Below are positions 34,693-43,221 of a DNA stretch of 44,111 nucleotides, one piece after another. The position numbers were made by a program, and so were the translations under genes. The notes beneath the pieces are model-generated. The model did no database searches and was not told the DNA's origin. It saw only the letters and a list, made by a program, of their open reading frames with translations. The DNA is from CAINEC01 sp046303115 (lineage in GTDB: Bacteria; Bacteroidota; Bacteroidia; AKYH767-A; OLB10). The DNA lies in NCBI GenBank assembly GCA_046303115.1, contig JBKCGZ010000168.1:1-44111 (forward strand), read 5' to 3'. Positions within the stretch are counted from its first letter, which is position 1. Every line of letters begins with the position of its first letter.

Positions 34693-34696
34693 ATAG

Positions 34697-35806
34697 ATGG
34701 CTAAGGTGATTATAAGCGGTGGTGGTACTGGCGGACATATTTTTCCGGCCTTGTCTATCGCGCATGCACTTAAGAAAATAAATCCTGATACTGAAATATT
34801 GTTTGTAGGTGCTGAAGGTAAAATGGAAATGGAAAAAGTTCCAGCTGCAGGATTTACAATTGTAGGATTGCCAATTGCAGGAATTAAAAGAAGTATTTCA
34901 ATTGATAATTTATTTTTCCCAATTAAGTTAATTAAAAGTTTATCTAAAGCGAATAGCATTTTGAAATCATTTAAGCCAGATATTGCTATTGGTGTTGGTG
35001 GCTATGCAAGTGGACCAATGTTGTTTGCAGCATCTATGAATGGAGTGCCAACATTAATTCAAGAACAAAATTCATATCCTGGAATTACTAATAAGATCTT
35101 ATCGAAGAAAGCAACGAAGATTTGTGTTGCATACGAAAACATGAATCAGTTTTTTGATGAATCTAAAATCATGTTTACTGGTAATCCTGTTCGAGAAGAT
35201 ATCAAGGATCTAACAAATAAGAAATCGATTGCAGCTGATTATTTTCAATTAGCTTCAGATGTTCCGACATTGCTGATTGTTGGAGGTAGTCAAGGGGCTC
35301 GTTCAATTAATAAAGCAATTTACGCAGGACTTGAAAAATTAATCGAGGCAGGAGTTCAGGTTATTTGGCAAACCGGCAAAACTTTTTTTGCAGAAGCAGA
35401 TGAAAAAATCAAACAGTTAAATACAAATAAAATAAAAGCGTTTGATTTTATTTCAAAAATGGATTTAGCGTATGCACTATGTGATGTAGTAGTGGCCCGT
35501 GCTGGCGCAAGTACCGTTTCAGAGTTATGTATCGTTAGAAAGCCTTCTATTCTTGTTCCGTTACCAACTGCAGCAGAAGATCATCAAACAAAGAATTGTT
35601 TGGCCTTAGTAAATAGAAATGCAGCATTATTAGTGAAAGATATAGATGCAAGTACAAAATTAATAGATGAGGCCATTTCATTAGTAAATAATTCTAATAA
35701 ACAAATGGAATTGGCTAATAATGTTGCACCGCTCGCACGACCAGATGCGGCTGATACTATAGCGAAGGAAATATTTTCAATTATAAATAGTAAAAAGTCA
35801 AAATAG
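34697..35806 (+). CDS. murG: UDP-GlcNAc:lipid I N-acetylglucosaminyltransferase MurG
   Basis: Adds GlcNAc to lipid I to make lipid II at the inner face of the membrane; a GT-B (GT28) enzyme. The 369 residues contain the N-terminal GGGTGGHIFPALSIAHAL, the block GVGGYASGPMLFAA followed by TLIQEQNSYPGITNK, GNPVREDI, GGSQGARSIN and, in the UDP-GlcNAc site, RAGASTVSELCIVRKPSILVPLP with ATAAEDHQTKN-like VPLPTAAEDHQTKNC. Length is typical. The next gene, murC, starts 4 bp downstream. Confidence 0.96.
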   Translation: MAKVIISGGGTGGHIFPALSIAHALKKINPDTEILFVGAEGKMEMEKVPAAGFTIVGLPIAGIKRSISIDNLFFPIKLIKSLSKANSILKSFKPDIAIGVGGYASGPMLFAASMNGVPTLIQEQNSYPGITNKILSKKATKICVAYENMNQFFDESKIMFTGNPVREDIKDLTNKKSIAADYFQLASDVPTLLIVGGSQGARSINKAIYAGLEKLIEAGVQVIWQTGKTFFAEADEKIKQLNTNKIKAFDFISKMDLAYALCDVVVARAGASTVSELCIVRKPSILVPLPTAAEDHQTKNCLALVNRNAALLVKDIDASTKLIDEAISLVNNSNKQMELANNVAPLARPDAADTIAKEIFSIINSKKSK

Positions 35807-35810
35807 TAAA

Positions 35811-37199
35811 ATGACAAGTGAGTTAGCAAACATAAAATATGTTTACCTTCTTGGTGTTGGAGGGATAGGGATGAGTGCGCTTGCTCGTTATTTTCATGCT
35901 TCAGGAAAAATTGTTGCTGGTTATGATAAAACTGTAACACCACTCACAAGTAAATTAGAGAAGGAAGGAATTGCTATCCATTACGATGATTCAATAGAAT
36001 TAATACCATTAGCAATTAGAAATAGTGAAAATAAGTCAGAAGTTTTAGTGATACTAACACCTGCAATTCCAAAATATCATCAAGAATGGAATTACCTCGC
36101 ACAAAATAATTTTAACATTGTTAAGCGTTCGAAGGTGTTGGGATTATTAACCGGCGGACAAACCACATTAGCTGTGGCGGGAACGCATGGTAAGACAACT
36201 ACTTCTACATTGTTGGCGCATATACTTCATAGTGCGGGCAAAAATACTTCTGCGTTTTTAGGTGGTATCAGTTCAAATTTCAAAAGCAATTTATTAATTG
36301 GTCAACCATATGAAAAAGACCATTGCATTGTAGTCGAGGCTGATGAATTTGATCGTTCTTTTTTACAGCTTTTTCCAGATGTGGCAATTGTCACTTCAAT
36401 GGACCCAGATCACTTAGATATCTATGGAAATATTGATGAAATGCAACATAATTATCGATTATTTGCTCGTCAGGTAAAGGAAGTTGGTGTGTTGATTTAT
36501 AAAAAGGGATTGCCAATTGGAGAAGTGAAAGCGAAAACACTTTCCTATTCAATAGAAACTAACGATTGTGATTTTGCAGGATTAAACATTCGAGTAGAAA
36601 ATGGGTTTTATCATTTTGATTTTAAGTCAGCTGATAAAACAATTAACGATTTAGTATTGGGATTGCCTGGTCGTCATAATGTGGAGAATGCGGTGGCTGC
36701 ATCAGCAGTGGCTTTGATCTCGGGAGTTTCAGAAGATCAATTAAGGGCAGCACTTAAATCGTTTACTGGTGCACAACGTCGCTTTGAAATTCATGTCCGT
36801 AATGAATATCATGTATACGTAGATGATTATGCTCACCATCCAACGGAATTGAATGCAGCAATTTTATCAGCTAAAGAATTGTTTCCAACTAAGAAAATTA
36901 CAGGTGTGTTTCAACCACACTTATTCACAAGAACACGCGATTTTGTAGATGGATTTGCGGAGAGTTTAAGTTTGCTGGATTCTTTAATTATGTTGGATAT
37001 TTATCCAGCGCGCGAGTTGCCCATTCCAGGAATTACCTCTCAAACAATACTAGAAAAAGTGACAATCAGCGATAAAATACTATTGAAAAAAGAGGATTTA
37101 TTAGCTGAAATTAAACATAGAAATCCAGAGGTGATTATGACCTTGGGAGCAGGTGATATTGACCAGTTTGCTGAACCAATAAAACACTTATTGAATTGA
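35811..37199 (+). CDS. murC: UDP-N-acetylmuramate:L-alanine ligase
   Basis: Adds L-alanine to UDP-MurNAc, the first stem-peptide step. The 462 residues show YLLGVGGIGMSALARYFHASG at the N-terminus, the P-loop AGTHGKTTTST (Lys128), the EADEFDRSFLQL block, TSMDPDHLDIYG, GAQRRFE, and VDDYAHHPTELNAAI. The Mpl homologue is similar, but position and motifs favour MurC. Its last four bases overlap the TTG start of ftsQ. murB, ddl and murF are not in this cluster. Confidence 0.96.
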   Translation: MTSELANIKYVYLLGVGGIGMSALARYFHASGKIVAGYDKTVTPLTSKLEKEGIAIHYDDSIELIPLAIRNSENKSEVLVILTPAIPKYHQEWNYLAQNNFNIVKRSKVLGLLTGGQTTLAVAGTHGKTTTSTLLAHILHSAGKNTSAFLGGISSNFKSNLLIGQPYEKDHCIVVEADEFDRSFLQLFPDVAIVTSMDPDHLDIYGNIDEMQHNYRLFARQVKEVGVLIYKKGLPIGEVKAKTLSYSIETNDCDFAGLNIRVENGFYHFDFKSADKTINDLVLGLPGRHNVENAVAASAVALISGVSEDQLRAALKSFTGAQRRFEIHVRNEYHVYVDDYAHHPTELNAAILSAKELFPTKKITGVFQPHLFTRTRDFVDGFAESLSLLDSLIMLDIYPARELPIPGITSQTILEKVTISDKILLKKEDLLAEIKHRNPEVIMTLGAGDIDQFAEPIKHLLN

Positions 37200-38020
37200 A
37201 AATTAACATTCAACATAAGTTAAAAAGGGCGCTAATCATTGGCAGTTGGGTACTTTCCATTGCGGGTATGATTGTGCTTTTAGGGTTCGCCAATTACAAG
37301 CAAGTGAATGCTGTTTGTAAAAACGTTTTGGTGACGGTCAATGAAGGGGAAGGACATGATTTTGTTGATGGAAATGACATCCTTCAACTGGTGAATAGTA
37401 AAGGGAAATTGATAGGAAAATCCTTTGCTAACATCAACAAAACATTGTTAGAAAAAATTGTGATGAGCAACCCTTTTGTAGAGCGCGTTGAAGTATATTC
37501 AACACTTGATGGAAATCTGCACATTGATGCATGGCAAAGGGATCCAATTGTAAGGGTTTATAACATGCAAAATGAGCAGTTTTACATTGACAAAAATGGT
37601 GCACTCATGCCAGTGTCGGAGAAGTACACGCCTGCGGTTATTGTAGCCAATGGTTTTATCTTCAATACCTACTCAGAAATGAAAATTGCGCCACCGCCAA
37701 TTTTGAAAAATTCAAATAATATCGATTCATTAACAATTCCACGAATGATTAATCAGGTTTATAAGGTTGCTAGTTTTGTCGCTAACGACACTTTCTGGTC
37801 GGCTAATACCCAACAGATTTTCGTGAATGAATTGCAGGAAATAGAGTTAGTTCCAAGAGTTGGTGACCACCGAATTTTGGTTGGTGATACTATAGACCTG
37901 AAGAGCAAATTCGATCGTTTGTTTTTGTTTTATCAAAAGGGATTAAGCAATACAGGTTGGAATAAGTATTCGTTAATCAATTTAAAGTTTAAAGATCAAG
38001 TTGTTTGTACTAAAAAATAA
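37196..38020 (+). CDS. ftsQ: Cell division protein FtsQ
   Basis: A bitopic inner-membrane divisome protein. The 274 residues have a short basic cytoplasmic tail (KINIQHKLKRA), a membrane helix at about 12-29 (LIIGSWVLSIAGMIVLLGF), a POTRA-like start (LVTVNEGEGHDFVDGNDILQLVNSKGKLIGKSF) and a beta domain with VYSTLDGNLHIDAWQRDPIVRVY. Sequence similarity in the family is low; topology and position between murC and ftsA support the name. The start is a TTG overlapping the murC TGA (TTGA); I see no ATG before the membrane helix. Confidence 0.86.
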   Translation: MKINIQHKLKRALIIGSWVLSIAGMIVLLGFANYKQVNAVCKNVLVTVNEGEGHDFVDGNDILQLVNSKGKLIGKSFANINKTLLEKIVMSNPFVERVEVYSTLDGNLHIDAWQRDPIVRVYNMQNEQFYIDKNGALMPVSEKYTPAVIVANGFIFNTYSEMKIAPPPILKNSNNIDSLTIPRMINQVYKVASFVANDTFWSANTQQIFVNELQEIELVPRVGDHRILVGDTIDLKSKFDRLFLFYQKGLSNTGWNKYSLINLKFKDQVVCTKK

Positions 38021-38031
38021 TTTTTAAAAAT

Positions 38032-39342
38032 ATGTCAGAAATAATTGTTGGATTAGACATTGGAACTACAAAAATTGCAGCTATTGTAGGTAAGCGTAAT
38101 GAACATGGCAAAATCGAAATTTTGGGTATGGGTCGTTCAGAATCGCTTGGTGTGATGAGAGGAATGGTGGCTAACATCGAGAAGACAGTTGCATCAATCA
38201 GAGAAGCCGTTGAAGAAGCTTCGATTAAATCAGATGTAGAAATCAAAGAAGTGTATGTAGGGATTGCTGGTCAGCATATCAAAAGTATGCAGCACCGTGG
38301 CATGATTACTCGATCTAACACTGATTATGAAATCAGTCAGGCTGATATCGATGCAATCACAGATGATATGTATCGTTTAGCAATGCCTCCAGGAGAAGAA
38401 ATTATTCATGTAATTCCTCAAGAGTTTATTGTAGATAACGAGCAAGGCATTAAAGAGCCAATCGGAATGGAAGGTGTTCGTTTAGAAGCGAACTGTCATA
38501 TCATTACAGGATTAGTAACAGCTGCAAAAAATATTTACAAGTGTGTGGAGAAAGCAGGTTTAACAACAAAGGAGCTAATCCTCGAGCCGCTTGCATCAGC
38601 AGAAGCTGTTTTAACTGAGGAAGAAAAAGAAGCTGGAGTAGTTTTAGTGGATATTGGTGGTGGTACAACAGATATCGCTATTTTTCAAGATGGCATCATC
38701 CGACATACAGCAGTAATTCCTTTCGGCGGAAATGTGATTACTGAAGATATCAAAGAAGGTTGTTCAATTATCCGCACACAAGCTGAACAGTTAAAAGTAA
38801 AATTCGGTTCTGCATTGGCTAAGCAAACACGCGATAATGAAATCGTTTCTATTCCAGGCTTGAGAGGACGTGAGCCTAAAGAAATTTCTGTAAAGAATTT
38901 AGCGCATATCATTCAAGCTCGTGTGGAAGAAATTATTGATCACGTTTATTTCGAGATTAAAAATTCAGGCTTCGAGAAAAAATTAATAGCAGGCATCGTT
39001 ATCACCGGAGGAGGTTCTCAATTGAAGAATATTTCTCAATTAGTAGAGTATATAACGGGTATGGATACCCGAATTGGATATCCGAATGAACATCTTGGAA
39101 AAGGCTTTGATGAAGTGAAAAGTCCGATGTATGCTACAGGTGTTGGCCTAGTGATTTGTGGATTAAAAGATGTAGAAGACTTAGAGAAAAGAACCCAACA
39201 TGAATTGGCTACTAATAAATCAACTCCAACGGAAGAGCCAACTCCTCAGGCTCCTGCTCGTACTCCATTCGGTCGTAATTGGCTTGAATTTATCAAGAAG
39301 TCATTAGTAGATGATGGAGGTGACTCAAATCTTAACGGATAA
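38032..39342 (+). CDS. ftsA: Cell division protein FtsA
   Basis: An actin-like ATPase that tethers FtsZ to the membrane and recruits the divisome. The 436 residues contain GLDIGTTKIAAIVG (phosphate 1), the 1C-domain region (IKEVYVGIAGQHIKSMQHRGMI), VLVDIGGGTTDIAIF (phosphate 2) and GIVITGGGSQLKNI (adenosine site). The C-terminal GRNWLEFIKKSLVDD is amphipathic and fits the membrane-targeting helix, here followed by a short GGDSNLNG end. It lies 11 bp after ftsQ and 48 bp before ftsZ. Confidence 0.96.
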   Translation: MSEIIVGLDIGTTKIAAIVGKRNEHGKIEILGMGRSESLGVMRGMVANIEKTVASIREAVEEASIKSDVEIKEVYVGIAGQHIKSMQHRGMITRSNTDYEISQADIDAITDDMYRLAMPPGEEIIHVIPQEFIVDNEQGIKEPIGMEGVRLEANCHIITGLVTAAKNIYKCVEKAGLTTKELILEPLASAEAVLTEEEKEAGVVLVDIGGGTTDIAIFQDGIIRHTAVIPFGGNVITEDIKEGCSIIRTQAEQLKVKFGSALAKQTRDNEIVSIPGLRGREPKEISVKNLAHIIQARVEEIIDHVYFEIKNSGFEKKLIAGIVITGGGSQLKNISQLVEYITGMDTRIGYPNEHLGKGFDEVKSPMYATGVGLVICGLKDVEDLEKRTQHELATNKSTPTEEPTPQAPARTPFGRNWLEFIKKSLVDDGGDSNLNG

Positions 39343-39390
39343 AGAAACACTAAATAATTTAAACTGAAAATATAAAAACCAAACATAATC

Positions 39391-41259
39391 ATGAATCAAT
39401 TTGAAAATCCAAATCAAAGCCCATCATTGTTTGAGCTAGATCAAAAATTTGATAATTCACCGGTAATTAAAGTTATTGGTGTTGGAGGAGGCGGAAGCAA
39501 TGCAGTTAATCACATGTACAGCATGGGAATTAAAGGTGTCGATTTTATAGTTTGTAACACCGACTCTCAGGCGTTAAACAACTCTAAAGTTCCTACTAAA
39601 GTTCAGTTAGGTCTTGGACTAACAGCGGGTCGTGGAGCTGGTGCCATTGCTGATGTTGGTCGACGTGCTGCAATTGAAAATGTTAATGAAATACAACAGT
39701 TATTAGCTGATAACACAAGCATGGTATTCGTTACTGCCGGAATGGGTGGTGGAACAGGTACAGGTGCTGCTCCAGTAATCGCTGGTATCGCTCGTGAATT
39801 AGGAATTTTAACAGTAGGTATCGTTACGTTGCCTTTCGGATTTGAAGGTAGCAAGCGTGGATTACAGGCGAAGGCTGGCATTGAAGAAATGAAGAAGAAT
39901 GTGGATGCTTTGTTAATTATCTGTAATGATAAGTTAAGAGAGATACATGGTAATCTTCAAATTACTAAAGCATTTGGATATGCTGACGATGTATTATCAG
40001 TTGCAGCTAAGAGCATTGCTGAGGTAATCACGAATACAATGCATGTCAATGTTGACTTTGCGGATATCACTACCGTTATGAAAGACAGTGGTGTTGCTAT
40101 TATGGGTTCTGCAACTGCAGAAGGAGATAATCGCGCCATCCGTGCAGCAGAAGCAGCTCTTGAATCGCCATTATTAAATGATAGTCATATTGAAGGAGCT
40201 CGTTATATCTTGTTAAACATTGTTAGTGGTACTGAAGAAGTAACTATGGATGAAGTGGCTGATATCAACGATTTTATTCAGGCGCAGGCAGGACAAACAG
40301 CAGATATCATTATGGGTATTGGTAATGATCCTGAATTAGGAACTTCAGTTTCAGTAACTGTTATTGCTACTGGATTTAAAACAAATGATGTTACTACGGT
40401 TACGCCTAGCCGTAATGATGACAAAGTGGTTTTTAAACTCGAGGAGAATGAAAAAGTAGCGGCAGCTTTAGTTAATGAAGCACCTGCTCCTCGTATGGAA
40501 GAGCCTGTTGCGGAAGTCGTGAATTCGTTAGAGCCAGTTTTGATTATACGTGATGAAGTAAAGCCGGTTGAAAATATACAACCAGTAACTACTACAATAC
40601 AAGAAGACAGAACAGTTGTTTATAGCTTAGAAGGAGCTGTGATTGAAACTAAAACTGAAGTGGCAACTCAAGTAATAATGGAAGATTTAACTTCTTTCGT
40701 TAATGAGTTAGAAGAAGAGGATTCAATGGAAAGTGCAGATGAGTTTTACGGTGAAAGTTATAATGAGTCTAGTGAGGAATTAACCGAAGAGTTATTGGAA
40801 GAGTCAGATGAGGTAACACCAATTTACCAGGAATTAGAAATACATACAGATGAATTAGAATTTGAAGTTGCGTTAGATGGATCTTCGGATGAAACTACGG
40901 TTACTGAATTTTTCTTTCAGGATGAAGTAGAAGCGCCTGTAATGTTAAACTTAGACGATGAGCCTGTAGCAAGCACGGTAACAACTCAAGCTGAGGAAAT
41001 GACTAAAGAAGAGGAGATGTACAAGCGTTCAAGAGAGCGTATCTTACGTTTGAAAGAATTGAACTATAAGATGAGCACTCCGGGTGGTATCAACGATTTA
41101 GAAAGAGAGCCAGCTTATAAGCGTAGAAATGTTACGTTGGAAAATGTTCCAAACTCAGCAGATTCTAATATTTCTCGTTTGACGTTAAGTATGGACGATA
41201 ACGATCGTAATCCTGAAATCAGAGCGAACAATTCATTCTTACACGATAGAGTAGATTAA
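39391..41259 (+). CDS. ftsZ: Cell division GTPase FtsZ with long acidic linker
   Basis: A tubulin homologue that forms the division ring. The 622 residues start with a short extension, then VIGVGGGGSNAVNHM, the tubulin signature GGGTGTG (119-125) and the T7-loop block NVDFADI (Asn220, Asp222, Asp225). The folded part ends near residue 330. From about 330 to 600 there is a strongly acidic, probably disordered linker rich in Glu, Val and Thr, with a short basic piece near 545-560 (EMYKRSRERILRLKELNYKM). The end NNSFLHDRVD is the Bacteroidota form of the C-terminal peptide that binds FtsA. E. coli FtsZ has 383 residues; the linker accounts for the difference. Confidence 0.96.
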   Translation: MNQFENPNQSPSLFELDQKFDNSPVIKVIGVGGGGSNAVNHMYSMGIKGVDFIVCNTDSQALNNSKVPTKVQLGLGLTAGRGAGAIADVGRRAAIENVNEIQQLLADNTSMVFVTAGMGGGTGTGAAPVIAGIARELGILTVGIVTLPFGFEGSKRGLQAKAGIEEMKKNVDALLIICNDKLREIHGNLQITKAFGYADDVLSVAAKSIAEVITNTMHVNVDFADITTVMKDSGVAIMGSATAEGDNRAIRAAEAALESPLLNDSHIEGARYILLNIVSGTEEVTMDEVADINDFIQAQAGQTADIIMGIGNDPELGTSVSVTVIATGFKTNDVTTVTPSRNDDKVVFKLEENEKVAAALVNEAPAPRMEEPVAEVVNSLEPVLIIRDEVKPVENIQPVTTTIQEDRTVVYSLEGAVIETKTEVATQVIMEDLTSFVNELEEEDSMESADEFYGESYNESSEELTEELLEESDEVTPIYQELEIHTDELEFEVALDGSSDETTVTEFFFQDEVEAPVMLNLDDEPVASTVTTQAEEMTKEEEMYKRSRERILRLKELNYKMSTPGGINDLEREPAYKRRNVTLENVPNSADSNISRLTLSMDDNDRNPEIRANNSFLHDRVD

Positions 41260-41261
41260 TT

Positions 41262-41708
41262 ATGGCATTAGAACAAAATATAATGGCTGAATTAAAAGCA
41301 GCCATGTTAGCAAAAGATGAAGCAAAGCTTCGTGCATTGCGTGCTATAAAGGCGGCCATTATTCTTCTTAAAACCAGTGAAGCTGGAAAAGAAATTTCAG
41401 AAGAAGAAGAAATGAAAATGCTTCAGAAATTAGTGAAGCAACGTAAGGAATCAATTGATATCTATGCGAAACAAGGTCGTGAAGATTTAGCAAAATCAGA
41501 ACAGGAAGAAGTTGCGGTAATTGAATTGTTCTTGCCGAAGATGATGAGTGAAGACGAGATCCGCGTAGCATTGAAAGATATTATTGCTAGTGTAGGAGCA
41601 ACTTCAGCTGCAGAAATGGGTAAAGTAATGGGAGCAGCGAATAAAGCGTTTGCAGGTAAGGCTGACAATAAAATTGTATCGGTTTTAGTGAAAGAGATAC
41701 TTTCTTAA
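41262..41708 (+). CDS. GatB/YqeY-domain protein
   Basis: A 148-residue protein of the YqeY family, related to the C-terminal tRNA-binding domain of GatB. It opens MALEQNIMAELKAAMLAKDEAKLRALRAIKAAI and ends in a second helical domain GATSAAEMGKVMGAANKAFAGKADNKIVSVLVKEIL. Its cellular role is unproven; a link to tRNA-dependent amidation has been suggested from the shared domain. It starts 2 bp after ftsZ and precedes a strong terminator, so it is the last gene of the dcw transcript, a common arrangement in Bacteroidota. Confidence 0.92.
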   Translation: MALEQNIMAELKAAMLAKDEAKLRALRAIKAAIILLKTSEAGKEISEEEEMKMLQKLVKQRKESIDIYAKQGREDLAKSEQEEVAVIELFLPKMMSEDEIRVALKDIIASVGATSAAEMGKVMGAANKAFAGKADNKIVSVLVKEILS

Positions 41709-41728
41709 GAAGATAATAAATGTTAGTT

Positions 41729-41776
41729 CACCCTCTTTGGTAATTGAATAGATTGCGAAAGAGGGTGATTTTTTTT
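41729..41776 (+). terminator. Terminator at the end of the dcw cluster
   Basis: CACCCTCTTT (41729-41738) and AAAGAGGGTG (41758-41767) form a perfect 10-bp stem with a 19-base loop, followed by A and eight T (41769-41776). It lies 20 bp after the yqeY stop. Confidence 0.9.
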
Positions 41777-41917
41777 AGGAATTGCCAATTTTTGAAGAGC
41801 TAAATACAAAAAAAACCGGGATTCTGTTTTGCTATTTTATTGTTTAGTATTATCTAAAACCTTCGATTTGTTAGTAACTAAACACAGCCTTTTTTGGCTT
41901 TAGGCCTTTCGTGAAGT

Positions 41918-41925
41918 TATTTTCG
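41918..41925 (+). promoter_or_regulatory. Possible -7 element for the DUF1016 nuclease gene
   Basis: TATTTTCG, one mismatch from TAnnTTTG, lies 31 bp before the ATG at 41957. No -33 element is clear. The gene stands alone between a terminator and the pheT promoter, so some promoter is expected here. Confidence 0.3.
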
Positions 41926-41956
41926 CCCCACCATTTTCATTTTTAAAATATCGTGT

Positions 41957-43114
41957 ATGGCAAAAATAGTTTCAAGCAGATTGCTTTTCCTTTCTATTAA
42001 AGAACTGATACAACAGTCGCAAAGGCAGGTTGTTCAAAATGTAAATTCAACAATGGTGTTTACCTATTTCGAGATAGGAAGGATGATTGTTGATCATGAG
42101 CAAAACGGCAAAATGAGAGCCGATTATGCAAAAGAAACCCTCAAAATATTGAGTGATAAACTTACTATTCAGTTTGGGAAAGGGTATTCTATAGATAATC
42201 TCGAGCGCATAAGAAAATTCTATTTAATATATAACAATCGAATTTCCGCATCAGTGATGCGGAAATTCGAAAACAGCAAGCGATTACCTCAAAATAACAT
42301 AGGTATTCAAAAATCCGCATCAGTGATGCGGAAATCTAAAATAAATATAGAAAATAAAAATATTAATAATGAAAAATTAAAATCCGCATCAGTGATGCGG
42401 AAATTCAAAATTCCATTTTCATTAAGCTGGACTCACTACCTTTTGCTGATTAAAATAGAAGATGATGCGGAGCGCAACTTTTATGAAATTGAAGCGACTC
42501 AAAACAATTGGTCCGTGCGGGAGTTGCAACGGCAATATAATTCTGCCCTTTATAATCGTTTGGCAAAGAGTAGAGATAAAAAAGGTGTAAAAGAACTTGC
42601 TAAAAGGGGGCAGCTCATTGAAAAGCCTGCTGATGCATTGAAAAGTCATTATGTATTGGAGTTTTTAAATTTAAAAGAGTTAGATCGCTATACAGAAAGT
42701 GATTTTGAATCTGCTATTATCGACCGACTTGAAGAGTTCATGCTTGAATTGGGCAAGGGGTTTTTATATGAGGGCAGACAAAAGCGATTTACTTTTGAAG
42801 GAGATAGCTTTTATGTTGATTTGGTGTTTTATAATCGGTTCTTGAAATGCTTCGTCCTTTTTGATTTGAAGATTGGGAAGTTAACGCATCAGGATATTGG
42901 TCAAATGCAGATGTATGTCAATTACTATGATAGAAAGGTAAAATCTCCTGAGGAGAATAAAACCATAGGGATTATTCTTTGCAGACAGGATAACAAAACC
43001 GTAGTTGAATTTACGTTACCAGAAAGTAATAATCAGATTTTCGCAAAAGAGTTCAAGCAATTTTTACCTACAAAGGCTGAATTTAAAAAGTACCTTCAAG
43101 ACGCTAATCTGTAA
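41957..43114 (+). CDS. PDDEXK nuclease-family protein, DUF1016/YhcG type
   Basis: A 385-residue protein with the DUF1016 N-terminal helical domain (about 10-170; ELIQQSQRQVVQNVNSTMVFTYFEIGRMIVDHEQNG) and a C-terminal PDDEXK nuclease fold. Active-site candidates are Asp288 in YVDLVFYN and Asp303/Lys305 in FDLKIGKLTHQDIGQMQMYVNYYDRK. Homologues such as E. coli YhcG are often scattered among restriction or defence genes; their exact role is not settled. Between the N-terminal domain and SLSWTHYLLLI lie three copies of SASVMRK (residues 97, 120 and 143), spaced 23 residues apart and encoded by a perfect palindrome. The gene stands alone between a terminator and pheT, consistent with acquisition. 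Confidence 0.88.
   Translation: MAKIVSSRLLFLSIKELIQQSQRQVVQNVNSTMVFTYFEIGRMIVDHEQNGKMRADYAKETLKILSDKLTIQFGKGYSIDNLERIRKFYLIYNNRISASVMRKFENSKRLPQNNIGIQKSASVMRKSKINIENKNINNEKLKSASVMRKFKIPFSLSWTHYLLLIKIEDDAERNFYEIEATQNNWSVRELQRQYNSALYNRLAKSRDKKGVKELAKRGQLIEKPADALKSHYVLEFLNLKELDRYTESDFESAIIDRLEEFMLELGKGFLYEGRQKRFTFEGDSFYVDLVFYNRFLKCFVLFDLKIGKLTHQDIGQMQMYVNYYDRKVKSPEENKTIGIILCRQDNKTVVEFTLPESNNQIFAKEFKQFLPTKAEFKKYLQDANL
42238..42401 (+). repeat. Three in-frame copies of a 19-bp palindrome, 69-bp period
   Basis: TCCGCATCAGTGATGCGGA occurs at 42245-42263, 42314-42332 and 42383-42401, centred on G at 42254, 42323 and 42392, exactly 69 bp apart. Each is a perfect inverted repeat with 9-bp arms and one central base. 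In the first copy the symmetry extends to 16-bp arms (42238-42270). All three are read in the same frame as SASVMRK. The 50 bp between copies differ in sequence. Confidence 0.97.
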
Positions 43115-43173
43115 AAGAGTTATTTCTCAAAATTAAGGAAGTCTAACTGCGATTTTTTTTTCAATTAGCTGCA

Positions 43174-43203
43174 TTTGTTCGATGCCTCAATTTTATACCT
43201 TTG
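43174..43203 (+). promoter_or_regulatory. Promoter of pheT
   Basis: TTTG at 43174-43177 and TACCTTTG at 43196-43203, separated by 18 bp, match the Bacteroidota -33 and -7 elements (TTTG, TAnnTTTG). The -7 element ends 18 bp before the pheT ATG. This is the best-formed promoter in the window. Confidence 0.7.
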
Positions 43204-43221
43204 CAAGTATAATTTTACTTT

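Noticed and set aside
35584..35943. 119-codon minus-strand frame across the murG-murC junction
   Set aside because: Antisense to two well-supported genes with no motif or ribosome binding site.
41886..41909. Small hairpin AGCC-TTTTTT-GGCT followed by TTTAGGCC
   Set aside because: A 4-bp stem is expected by chance in AT-rich sequence, and the strong dcw terminator already lies upstream.
42245..42401. CRISPR-like array: short direct repeats with regular 50-bp spacers
   Set aside because: Only three repeats, all within one open frame and part of a continuous protein, with spacers that encode ordinary residues; no cas genes nearby.
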